DNA of 64,000 bases from Ctena decussata (lineage: Eukaryota; Mollusca; Bivalvia; Lucinida; Lucinidae), in assembly GCA_963989385.1 (NCBI GenBank), contig OZ022502.1:49221454-49285453 (forward strand), written 5' to 3'. Below, one piece after another: positions 57,001-64,000 of this stretch. The notes under the pieces were generated by a model that was not told the origin of the DNA, made no database searches, and saw nothing but the letters and a program-made list of their open reading frames with translations. Within the stretch, counting starts at the first letter, position 1, and each line of letters begins with the position of its first letter. The translations under genes were made by a program, and so were the position numbers.

Positions 57001-60000
57001 CATGGATGTATGATTGGGACAAGTTTAAGAGTTGATTTGAGTTTGGCATGACCGTGCCCTCATTTTCAAGGTCACGGGGGGACTTAAATATCTTGAAATT
57101 TCACTAAAATTGATATATCTCTTGAGCGCTTTGAGATTGATTCGCATCAAACGTGCATAGATATATCTTCGATGCAATCTTAAGAGTGACTACGTTTAAG
57201 TGACCTTGGCCCCATATTCAAGGTCAAAAGCCAACTTAAAAAAATATTTTTGTTCTAAAAGTGAGAGATTTCTTCAAGATATATCATTGTGACAGATTTA
57301 AGGCAATTAAATTTTTGGTGACCTTGACCTCTTTTTCAAGGTCATAGCCTTGTATGGAAGATATCTTTTGAATCAGTGAATAGATTTTCTCCAAACTTGC
57401 GTAGATGTATCATTTTAACAAGCTTTATGATTGGATTTGGGTATGACATTGACCTCGTTTTGAAAGTCACAGAATAACTTAAATATGTAAGATATTCACT
57501 AAAATGGATATATCTCTTTGGCTTGATTTCCACTAAACTTGCTTAGATATACCGTTGGGACAACATCAAGAGCCGACTATGTTTTGGTGACGTTAACCAT
57601 ATTTTTGAGGTCATATACCAACTTGTAAATTCTTTTTCTAAAATGAGGGTTTTTTTTAGCCAAGGACTAGGTATTCAGCAGACTTGCATGGGTAAATCGT
57701 TGTGACTGGTTTAAGAAATGTTTAGTTTTTGGTGACGTTGACCCCTTTTTCAAGGTTATTTTTTATAAAGTTCAACTTTTGGCACAGTGGACGGATTTTC
57801 TCCAAACTTGCATAGCTATATTATTTAGACAAGCTTTACTTGCTGATTTGTTTTTGGTGACCTTTATATCAGTTTCAAGGTAAATGAAAGTTTTGGGGAA
57901 ATTGATATCTCTTAAATGTGGTCCCTCATTCCCACCATACTTGCATAGATATACCGTTTGGACAGTCCGTACAGTTAATTGTGATTTGGCGATCTTTACC
58001 ATATTTTCAAGGTCAAAAGCCATCTTACAAATGTTAGATTTTCCCGCAAAATGCGATATTTCTTGAACCAATAAATGGATATTTTTCAGACTTGCATTGA
58101 TATATCATTTTGACAGGTTTAAGACACATTAAGTTTCCAGTGGCCTTTATCCCTTATTCAAGATCATAGGCATGTATATAGGATATCTTTTGAACCAGAT
58201 GATGGGTTTTCTCTGAATTCACATGAACAAATCATTGAGACAAGCTTAGGAACAGGTTAGAGTTTGATGTCCCATTTTCAATGCATTGAAGCACTTAGTA
58301 ATTTTCACTAAAAATTTTTTTGTTGAACCAGTGGGTGGAACGTAATTAGACTTTTATGGAAATATAATTATGATAAGCAGAAGAATAAGTAGAAGAGATT
58401 ATGAGTGTTTGGTGAACTTAACACCATTGTCAAGGTCACAGAAGGATTTAAAATGCTCTTGAATGTATTGACATCTTTCGACCAAACTTTTTATAGATTA
58501 TACTAACACTGCAAAGTTTCAGGACAATGAAACGAGTTTGTGGCAACACACGTATGGGGGATTCATGGTAATGGAAATGGGCTTGTGGGGGACATCTGTT
58601 TTTTAGCTCACCTGAGCCAGCGGCTCCGAGGGAGCTTATAGGATGGTAAGGCTCCGTCGTCCGTCGTCGTCCGTCGACCGTCCGTCCGTCCACAATTTCA
58701 AACGACTTCTCCTCTGAAACTGCTGGGCCAATTGTAACCAAATTTCATATGTGGCCTCCAGAGGAAGGTGGAACGAAAAGTTGTTCAAACGGTCCTGGTC
58801 ACATGACCAACATGGCCGCCACGCCCATATATGGTAAAAAACTTTAAAAATCTTCTTCTCCAGAACCAATAGGCCGATGGCCTTGAAACTTGGTATGTAG
58901 CATTGGGTACGCGAGTACTACCAAGATTGCTCAAATTATGACCTTGGGTTGACCTTGACCTTTTTTACGGCAAGGCCTTATTTGCTTCCTTGTGCTTTTA
59001 TATGGCAAAATGCTAGAACATAAGATTTCTTTCAAACTGTTGCAGATTTTGGGCTAAAAATCGGTATCTACAGTCATCTTAATGAGTAAGTGAAGATTTA
59101 TGAGTATAAGAGGTCAAAGTCATTCTTTGACCTTTGACCCAGAACTCTCATATTTTGACAATTTCGAACAATCTCCTCAACAGCCACTGGGCCAATTGAA
59201 ACCAAATTTCATATAGAGCCTCCAGGGGTTGAGGGAACAAAAATTTATTCATACAGTCCAGGTCACATGACCATAATGACCGCCACGCCCATACATGGTA
59301 AAAACATTTAAAAATCTTCTTCTCCAGAACCAATTGACCAATTGCCTTGAAACTTGGTATGTAGCATTGGGTACTCGAGTACTATCAAGCTTGTTCAAAT
59401 TATAACCTTGGGTTGACCTTGACCTTTTTACGGCAAGGTCAAATATGGGAAAATGCTAGAACATATGAATTTATGGAAAGTTTTGAAGAGTAAGGCCTAA
59501 AATTAGTTAATGCAGTCGACTACATGAAGATTTATGTGTACAATAGGTCAGGTTCATTCTTTGACCTTTGACCCAGAACTCTCATATTTTGACATTTTCA
59601 AACAATCTTCTCCAAAGCCACTGGGCCAGTTATAACCAAATTTCATATAGAGCCTCGAAGGGTTTAGGAAATGAAATTTTCTTCAAACGGTTCAGGTCAC
59701 ATGACCAACATGGCCGCCACGCCCATATATGGTAAAAACCTTTAAAAATCTTCTTCTCCAGAACCAGTTGACCGATGACCTTGAAACTTGGTATGTAGCA
59801 TTAGGTATTCCAGTTCTATCAAGAGTGTTCAAAATGATAACCTTGGTTTGACCTTGACTATTTTACAGAAAGATCAAATAAGGGAAAATGCTAGAACATA
59901 AGATTTCATTGAAAGTTTTGAAGATTTGGGCCTAAAAATTGATAAATACAGTCATCTTAATAAGTATATCAAGATTCATGAGTACAAGAGGTCAAGGTCG

Positions 60001-63000
60001 TTCTTTGACCTTTGACCCTGAATTCTCATAGTTTGACAATTTCAAACTTCTTTTTAAAAGCCAATGAGCCAATTGTAACCAAATATCATATAGAGCCTTC
60101 AGGGGTTGAGGAAACAAAAATTTCTTCAAATGGTCTGGGTCACATGGCCAACATGGCTGCCATGACCATATATGGTAAAAACATTTAAAAATCTTCTTCT
60201 CCAGAACCAGTTGACCGATGGCCTTGAAACTTAGTATGTATCATTGGGTACTCCAGTATTATCAAGATTGTTCAAATTATGACCTTTGTTTGACCTTGAC
60301 CTTTTGACGGCAAGGTCAAATATGGCAAAATGCTAGAACATAAGATTTCATGGGAATTTTTTGAAGATTTTGGCCTACAAATTGGTATATACAGTCATCT
60401 TAATGAGGTCATGAAGAAATATGAGTACAAGAGGTCAAGGTCATTCTTTGACCTTTGACCTAGATCTCTCATATTTTGGCATTTTCAGATATTTCCTCAA
60501 AAGCCAAAGGGCCAATTGTAGTCACGTTTCATATAGAGCCTCCAGGGGTTGAGGGAACAAAAATGTGTTCAAATGGTCCAGGTCACATGACCAACATGGC
60601 CGCCATACCCATTTATGGTATTAACCATTGATATTTTTCTTGTCCAGAACCAATATGCCAATGGCCTTGAAACTGTTAAAGTCAACTTGAACTAATTTAC
60701 ACTGAGAGTAACATGTTTATTGTACACAATGGTAAACATGAACATAAGAAACGTAACGTCGTAACCATGGAGTCAGTGACGTCACAATAAGCAAAGGTAG
60801 ACAATATAGTAATATAGTATAGTACATGAGTAATGTCCCTTGGGTAAAGTTTAACATTAATTATACTTTCTTTCTTTTTTCTTTCGATGTTGATTGCTGT
60901 TGAAAAGTTACATATTTAAAATTTTAGAAACATTGCTGTCAGATGGAATATGATATAAATAGTATATATGAGAAATATGGTCACATGAGAAAATGTAAAT
61001 TACGAATAACTCGAAAACTATCGGTCTCATATTCTTGCATCAGTTTAAATCCTTTGGTCAAACAATATTTCTCATTAATTGTCTCTGAATTCAAGTTAAA
61101 AATAATGTGAATGACAACATTCTACCAGTTATATCTGCTCCGTCATTTAACAATTTTGTAGAAAGGCTGCATTAGCTTGTCCCATGCTATCATTGGCAAC
61201 TATGATGATACTACTCCAGCAATAACTGATCAGTTAAGTTTAAATTATCATATCTAAAATATTCATACTGCTTACACCCTCAGCGCAATATTTGTATTCT
61301 TCCCTTCCCTTGATTTTAAATCCAGGATCGCTGTCGCATTAAGTTCCTCTGTTTTTGTTTTGCAAGTTCTTCTTAAGATTGTATTTTACTCTGTAATCTG
61401 CAGCTTTTTCACTCAGTTCACTGTAAATATTCATCCTTTCTTGTATTCCAGTTATGTTTCTTCAAAGTATAGGCTCTTGATATATTGTTTGTCCACTTCT
61501 CAGATTCGACACTGTATTAACTTGGCCCTAAATGATTTGAATCCTTCTTGCTGACAATCTCTTTATATACTGAATCCTTTTATCCTCTACGCTGCTGACT
61601 TTTATGTACACTTACACCGCTACACAAACACTCTTTATCCCCCACACCGAGGATTTCATATATACTAACACTGATATACGCTAAAACTGTGTATCCCCAC
61701 ACGCTGAGAATTTTTACACTCTTTATCCCCCACACCGAGGATTTTATATATGCTAAAACTGTTTATCCCCCACACTGAGGATTTTTATGCCTTAACCATC
61801 TGTCTCATAATACTCCAAATATAGTCTATTCAGTTTGATTTTTGGCAATTCCGCTATTTTCCCCTTGAATATATATATATTTTTTTGTCTTTGAAGTGTC
61901 ACAATGCATTTTTGCAGCCATGTCTCTAAATGTCCCCTATGTGCTGTAAACTTTATTCATATCTTATTCTAATGTCTCTTGTAGATGTCATTAACTGGAT
62001 TTGTTTTACCTTAAATGTCTGATTTAGAAATTCACTTTGTAGAAATCACACCAATATTTTGTTTCCTGAAATGGTTCTTCCAAAACTGTGGCATTGTTTC
62101 TGTAATAATTTGTTGAAAAATTCCTTGCTATCCTTTTTTCCCTTCAAAGTTGTTTGCTAGTTTCCTTCCTCCATTATCTCCCAACGCTGCCACCTTCTGT
62201 CACCCTAGATGATCTTATTCGCTCTGCTACCACTTGTTAAAGTCAACTAAAACTAATTTACACTGAAAGTAACATGTTTATTGTACACAATGGTATACAT
62301 GAACATAAGAAACGTAACGTCGTAACCATGGCGTCAGTGACGTCACAATAAGCAAAGGTAGACAATATAGTAATATAGTATAGTACATGAGTAATGTCCC
62401 TTGGGTAAAGTTAAACAAAACTTGGTAAGTAGCATGGAGTACTAGAGTACTTCCAAGACTGTTCAAATGATGACCTTGGGTTCACCTTGGCATTTTTTGC
62501 AGCATGGTCAAATATGGGAAAATGCTAGAACATAAGATTTCATGGAAAGTTTTGAAGATTTTGGCCTAAAAAATGGTATGTATGGTTGTCTTAATGCGTA
62601 TTAGCACATGAAGATTTATGAGTACAAGAGGTGATGGTCAGTCTTTGACTTTTGACCCTAGACTCATATTTTGACAATTATAGACATAAGAAAATGCCAC
62701 TTTGCCTATTGCTCAGGTGAGCGGATCAGGGCCTCATGGCCCTCTTGTTTCTGAAAACCAATCCTAGTATTTAGTCCAGTTCGTACGCTTCAACTGAAAA
62801 CGAACGAAGAGTTAGGTGCTGCTTGTTGATGTGAGGGAGGTTGCAATTTTCAAGGTCTTTCATGAACAGACTCTGTTAAATCGAGTCTTCTTCTTGAAAA
62901 CCTAGAGTGTTCTCTCCATGTTCAAGGATCAGCTCATACATGTAAAGCACAACAGGTATTTATATTCTTGGTTATTTTTAGGTATTTCTTATTTTTGTTT

Positions 63001-63129
63001 TTCATGACATGAAAGAACCATTTTCTATTTCTAAACTTATAGTTGTCCAGTTGTTGGATGCATTAATAAAATTTGAGTTGGTTTCTTCTTATATTTTTCA
63101 GATGTTTTGCGAAAAAGTTCAAACTTTGA
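45029..63129 (+). CDS. Gene B: seven-sushi-domain type I membrane protein, tandem paralogue of gene A (485 aa predicted)
   Basis: Spliced model: 45029-45064, 46916-46973, 48072-48239, 48956-49129, 50133-50309, 51768-51950, 52768-52944, 53583-53759, 54739-54909, 55611-55719, 63102-63129. The pieces total 1458 nt, in frame from ATG to TGA. The signal peptide is residues 1 to about 25 (hydrophobic core around 9-20, likely cut after VNSQ). A short linker (DVLHRR) precedes seven sushi domains (about 32-87, 88-145, 146-204, 205-265, 266-324, 325-383, 384-440). The transmembrane helix is at about 449-471 and the basic tail ends CFAKKFKL. Exon number, order, phases and near-identical lengths match gene A. 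Shared residues pair exon by exon, for example VEFKGKDT in sushi 3 and SIAHS.ANFT in sushi 5. The intron after the second coding exon appears to use a GC donor. The last intron is 7.4 kb and full of repeats. Function is unknown; a receptor or complement-regulator-like role is inference from domain type only. Confidence 0.85.
45425..45555 (+). pseudogene. LINE reverse-transcriptase fragment, plus strand
   Basis: The plus strand reads NGIQREIKVKG with stops and then LKNLGATVSGDDTKSE. This corresponds to the segment following ISAEKSKL in the fragment at 38958-39480. It is short and broken. Confidence 0.55.
45594..45857 (-). mobile_element. tRNA-derived SINE with complete tRNA-like head
   Basis: On the minus strand, GCCGAGTAGCGCAGTCGGTA (A box) and CAGTTCGATTCCAGG (B box) make a convincing tRNA-related head. 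The body follows with GGGCAGTTGTCGGTTACTGG, then an AAGAACAACAACAAC tail. It lies in the first coding intron of gene B, antisense to the gene. Confidence 0.85.
46189..46232. repeat. TC/CA microsatellite
   Basis: This is a (TC)n tract ending in a short CACACA run in the gene B intron before signal exon 2. Confidence 0.9.
46916..46973 (+). CDS. Gene B coding exon 2: end of signal peptide and linker, with GC splice donor
   Basis: This is a 58-nt exon (phase 0 to 1) after a TGTTTTTCAG acceptor. It reads TSVPLLLIHVNSQDVLHRR plus one base, completing a signal peptide likely cut after VNSQ. The donor AG|GCAAGT is a non-canonical GC donor with an otherwise ideal consensus. With the next exon the split codon becomes Asp before the first sushi Cys, as in most other sushi exons here. 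A MITE starts 27 bp past the donor. Confidence 0.7.
47001..47236. mobile_element. GAGCCGCGACACG-family MITE, copy 13 (27 bp after a GC donor)
   Basis: This is a full 236-bp copy with ATAT on both sides. It lies immediately inside gene B's second intron. Confidence 0.88.
47344..47554. mobile_element. 211-bp TTAACTCTTT foldback, copy 1
   Basis: TTAACTCTTT and AAAGAGTTAA are the ends. Inside are GCAGACGACAAAATTTTCGTCTGC and a hairpin centred on GGCTCATTATGAGCC. The related copy is at 55107-55312. Confidence 0.75.
48072..48239 (+). CDS. Gene B exon 3: sushi domain 1
   Basis: This is a 168-nt phase 1-1 exon with a GGTTTTGTAG acceptor and a GTGGGT donor. The four Cys lie in DCGKRY, VTCNPGF, IYCGSDGIW and TCV. 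QNGYVDFTEADTT is typical of this family. The loop between Cys 2 and 3 is slightly shortened. Another GT lies 4 bp downstream, but only the chosen donor keeps phase 1. Confidence 0.88.
48298..48364. repeat. 67-bp hairpin 58 bp after gene B sushi 1
   Basis: GCAAATAGTGCAGACCCAGA and ATCAGACGCCGC pair with their complements around AAAA. GACACCGCATGTTGCGGCGTC at about 28788 is a diverged relative of the core. Confidence 0.7.
48956..49129 (+). CDS. Gene B exon 4: sushi domain 2
   Basis: This is a 174-nt phase 1-1 exon with an ATTTTGCAG acceptor and a GTAAGC donor. The Cys lie in DCGDEK, VTCDTGY, LICQEDGKW and TTC. It shares GHPxLxCQ and the NTT sequon with gene A sushi 2. Confidence 0.9.
49340..49870. 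repeat. About 0.5-kb dispersed repeat, copy 2
   Basis: It is homologous to 44345-44880 in the same orientation. The first 150 bp fold as a clean hairpin (GAGATGTTGAAAACCGAGGC). A 78-codon ORF in it is not conserved in the other copy. Confidence 0.65.
50133..50309 (+). CDS. Gene B exon 5: sushi domain 3
   Basis: This is a 177-nt phase 1-1 exon after a long T-tract and CAG, with a GTATGT donor as in gene A sushi 3. The Cys lie in DCGMDY, VTCEKGY, TTCLADGKW and ACL. It shares VEFKGKDT and GYELxGD with gene A. Confidence 0.9.
50337..50446. repeat. AT-only palindromic tract
   Basis: AATTAATTAATTG-type and AATAAATAAATT-type runs lie 27 bp after gene B sushi 3 and can fold on themselves. Confidence 0.7.
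50507..50592 (-). repeat. tRNA-like sequence, probably a SINE head
   Basis: On the minus strand, GGTAGCGTAATGGTTAAAGC (A box) and GGGTTCAAACCCGGCC (B box) are well formed, with an extended arm between them. No clear SINE body was followed and the acceptor stem is poor, so a tRNA pseudogene remains possible. Confidence 0.5.
51397..51596. mobile_element. GAGCCACATCATG MITE, copy 2, right end lost
   Basis: The left end GAGCCACATCGTGTGATG and the central AGTGCAGTCTGATCAGAGCC match 16222-16456. The right terminus is not recognisable. It lies in the intron before gene B sushi 4. Confidence 0.65.
51768..51950 (+). CDS. Gene B exon 6: sushi domain 4
   Basis: This is a 183-nt phase 1-1 exon with a TTTGACAG acceptor and a GTAAGC donor. 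The Cys lie in ECGTQF, VYCNVGY, FICDENSTW and RCN. It is 6 nt longer than its gene A partner, with two extra residues around WSWPED. It has an NST sequon. Confidence 0.9.
52768..52944 (+). CDS. Gene B exon 7: sushi domain 5
   Basis: This is a 177-nt phase 1-1 exon with a CTTTGCAG acceptor and a GTTTGT donor. It has no internal ATG-initiated ORF, so it is easy to miss. The Cys lie in DCKTNH, VYCDSGY, ATCQADGEW and RCE. SIAHSxANFTSR, including the NFT sequon, matches gene A sushi 5. Confidence 0.9.
53583..53759 (+). CDS. Gene B exon 8: sushi domain 6
   Basis: This is a 177-nt phase 1-1 exon with a TATTTAAG acceptor and a weak GTAATC donor. The Cys lie in DCGMEY, VTCHDGY, LTCLASGKW and KCV. It shares GEESxTCxxSGKWS with gene A sushi 6. 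The acceptor AAG and the donor are weaker than elsewhere, which could allow skipping without breaking frame. Confidence 0.88.
53840..54700. repeat. Degenerate minisatellite (about 40-bp units) before gene B sushi 7
   Basis: Units resemble ACACCTGTAAATTGCC then a variable TACACCTTTAAAATACAGGT. More than 15 diverged units can be followed. Stop-poor frames on the minus strand are a by-product. Confidence 0.7.
54739..54909 (+). CDS. Gene B exon 9: sushi domain 7
   Basis: This is a 171-nt phase 1-1 exon with a TCCATTGTAG acceptor and a GTAAGT donor. The Cys lie in VCETVY, VTCNEGY, VECLKDGKW and KCS. The usual Asp before Cys 1 is replaced by Val. DNGYVDFFQ and KDGKWS are clear sushi features and match gene A sushi 7. 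Confidence 0.9.
55107..55312. mobile_element. TTAACTCTTT-family foldback, copy 2 (diverged ends)
   Basis: It shares GCAGACGACAAAATTCACGTCTGC, GAGAATTCGAACACTAGAGG and the hairpin GGCTCATGATGAGCC with 47344-47554. It lies in the intron between sushi 7 and the transmembrane exon. Confidence 0.7.
55611..55719 (+). CDS. Gene B exon 10: transmembrane segment
   Basis: This is a 109-nt exon (phase 1 to 2) with a TAATTGTAG acceptor and a GTAAGT donor. It encodes a short stalk (NILSDKSK), an apolar helix (VIMAGCGAGVLL then AAIVIITFVLL) and the basic KRKQM. The end ATG-CT at the donor is the same as in gene A. Confidence 0.88.
55885..56545. repeat. About 52-bp minisatellite, about 12 units
   Basis: The unit is roughly CGATCACCGAGAAACATGGT then ACTCTTCCGTTGCCAACTTC and GTTTAACATCGG. 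Two unit types alternate (GGTACTC and CGTATTT versions). It lies at the start of gene B's last intron. Confidence 0.85.
56960..58600. repeat. Diverged tandem repeat with TGACCTTGACC and CAAACTTGCATAGATATA motifs
   Basis: Units of about 200-300 bp each contain a TTTTTCAAGGTCA segment, an AGATATCTTTTGAACCAG-like segment and CAAACTTGCATAGATATA. There are about six to seven units with heavy divergence. It is non-coding. Confidence 0.6.
58604..62750. repeat. CACCTGAGCC...CTCTTGTTT dispersed repeat, copy 2, split by an LTR element
   Basis: It has the same ends as 22620-23672. Five internal units of about 450 bp are visible by the recurring GGTAAAAACNTTTAAAAATC segment (about 58830, 59290, 59725, 60170 and, diverged, 60615). 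An LTR element interrupts the last unit at 60674-62417. Ends lack transposase or Helitron-like features that can be read with confidence. Confidence 0.75.
60674..62417. mobile_element. Small LTR-type element with 183-bp terminal repeats
   Basis: Direct repeats at 60674-60856 and 62235-62417 are both 183 bp and differ at only six bases by eye. Each starts TGTTAAAG and ends AACA, giving TG...CA ends. AAAC flanks both sides, and removing the element restores the host repeat (CTTGAAACTTGGTAAG). The 1378-bp interior has no gag or pol; a degenerate CCCCACACCGAGGATTT repeat lies at about 61630-61790. Primer-binding and polypurine sites are not evident. It fits a non-autonomous, TRIM-like element. 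Confidence 0.75.
63102..63129 (+). CDS. Gene B exon 11: cytoplasmic tail CFAKKFKL and stop
   Basis: After the acceptor ATATTTTTCAG, the sequence A TGT TTT GCG AAA AAG TTC AAA CTT TGA completes Leu and adds an eight-residue basic tail. DNA similarity to gene A's last exon continues past gene A's earlier TAA down to the shared TTTGATA. It lies 7.4 kb from the transmembrane exon. Confidence 0.75.
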
Positions 63130-63545
63130 TACATCAATAGCAGTTGGAGACAGTACAGTCATCGTAAAAGAACATCCGTTTCATCCTGAAGAACTACCTA
63201 GATAATATGTTTCATCCTGAAGTAGAACTTCTGAAATGAAGTTTCATCCTGAAAAACTAAGGAAACATGTTACTTTATTGTGAAAAAATACTGAAATTAT
63301 GTTTCATCTTTAAGCAGAACATTTACGTCTAAAAATATTTTATTTTGAAGAAATACAGAATTATGTTTCGTGCTGAAAATCTACCGAAAATATATTAAGT
63401 TCTTAGGAACTTCGCAACTGAAAATCAGAGGCTTTTAATTATTTTACTTGAAGAACCTCTGAAAATATGTTTCATCCCGAATAATCTCTGAAAATATGTT
63501 TCTTCCTAAAGAAGACCTGAAACTATGTTTCATAATGAAAGAGAA
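63130..63545 (+). repeat. Degenerate tandem repeat in the probable gene B 3' UTR
   Basis: The sequence after the gene B stop repeats a motif near CTGAAAATATGTTTCATCC at least nine times with irregular spacing of roughly 30-60 bp. It is non-coding in all frames examined. No AATAAA was seen up to the window end, so the transcript end is uncertain. Confidence 0.6.
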
Positions 63546-64000
63546 ATATTTACAACCAGTGCAAAGCACAAAGAGTCATAAGGCTTGTAACTGAAATTGA
63601 TTCTATTCTATAAATACCTTTCTATAGTCAGGTAGGTTTACAAAGTAAATGTATATAAACCATATATCCATCTCTAACAATGACCATAATACCCATTAAT
63701 TTTCCGTTTTCTTCTCAGAAAATTCAGTGTTATGAAGTACACTTACTTTTTACACCATCCTCTGAAGCATGAATGAAATCGGTCTGCATTTGATTACAAA
63801 TTATTTTGAGGTGGCATTTAATTTTTCTCTATTGTTTCAAAAACAAAACTGAAAGCAAGTAAAGATCAGGTGTTGCATCAGTTTTGGAGCATACATCTTT
63901 ATTACTTTATGATGAGTCATGCAGAAAAATGACTTATTGTGTGTTTGCACATGATCACATACTCACATTCCCTTACTTTTTGTCTGTTCTGTTCTATTTC
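63546..64000. other. Downstream of gene B; nothing recognised
   Basis: This AT-rich sequence has no ORF, hairpin or repeat of note. It may be the rest of the gene B 3' UTR. Confidence 0.4.

Noticed and set aside
15917..63129. One giant gene with fourteen sushi domains
   Set aside because: A transmembrane exon and a stop-bearing last exon follow the seventh domain, and a new ATG and signal exons precede the eighth. Fusion transcripts by skipping these exons remain possible but are not needed.

Overview
The window is eukaryotic genomic DNA, most likely from a bivalve mollusc. It is AT-rich and dense in short dispersed inverted-repeat elements, tRNA-derived SINEs, minisatellites and LINE debris. 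Coding capacity lies in short exons with GT-AG boundaries. There is no long open gene, no operon structure and no bacterial feature. The bivalve assignment is inference from general repeat character and gene type; nothing in the window names the species.

The gene content that can be supported is two tandem plus-strand genes for type I membrane proteins, each with seven sushi (CCP/SCR) domains. Gene A (exons 13598-35624) and gene B (exons 45002-63129) share one architecture. Each has a first coding exon holding a short 5' leader, the ATG and exactly 12 codons (phase 0), and a second small exon completing the signal peptide (phase 0 to 1). Seven symmetrical phase 1-1 exons of 168-183 bp follow, one sushi domain each. 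Then come a transmembrane exon (phase 1 to 2) and a tiny last exon starting A-TGT-TTY. Spliced, the coding exons stay in frame throughout and give 470 residues for A and 485 for B. Sushi exons 2 to 7 of A resemble the exon of the same number in B more than their own neighbours, so the whole gene was duplicated after the seven-domain order was set. Ligand and function are unknown. A cell-surface recognition or complement-regulator-like role is only suggested by the domain type.

Layout: 1-13.5 kb has no supportable gene and carries foldback elements, GATC-rich repeats and a SINE split by an insertion. 13.6-35.8 kb is gene A, with introns full of hairpin elements, including a 1.45-kb near-perfect palindrome at 18.5-20.0 kb, a 333-bp palindrome at 25.6 kb and a 36-bp minisatellite at 34.05-34.56 kb. 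35.8-45 kb is intergenic, with MITEs, LINE reverse-transcriptase debris and a 598-bp TIR element. 45-63.2 kb is gene B; its 7.4-kb last intron holds a minisatellite, two blocks of diverged tandem repeat and a small LTR element with 183-bp terminal repeats. 63.2-64 kb is the probable 3' UTR of gene B and sequence beyond.

Two MITE families stand out. One is about 236 bp, starts GAGCCGCGACACG and has 13 copies. The other is a 108-bp palindrome starting CCCAGCAGG or CCCACCGGG, with four copies, all exactly 108 bp and each flanked by a 2-bp target duplication.
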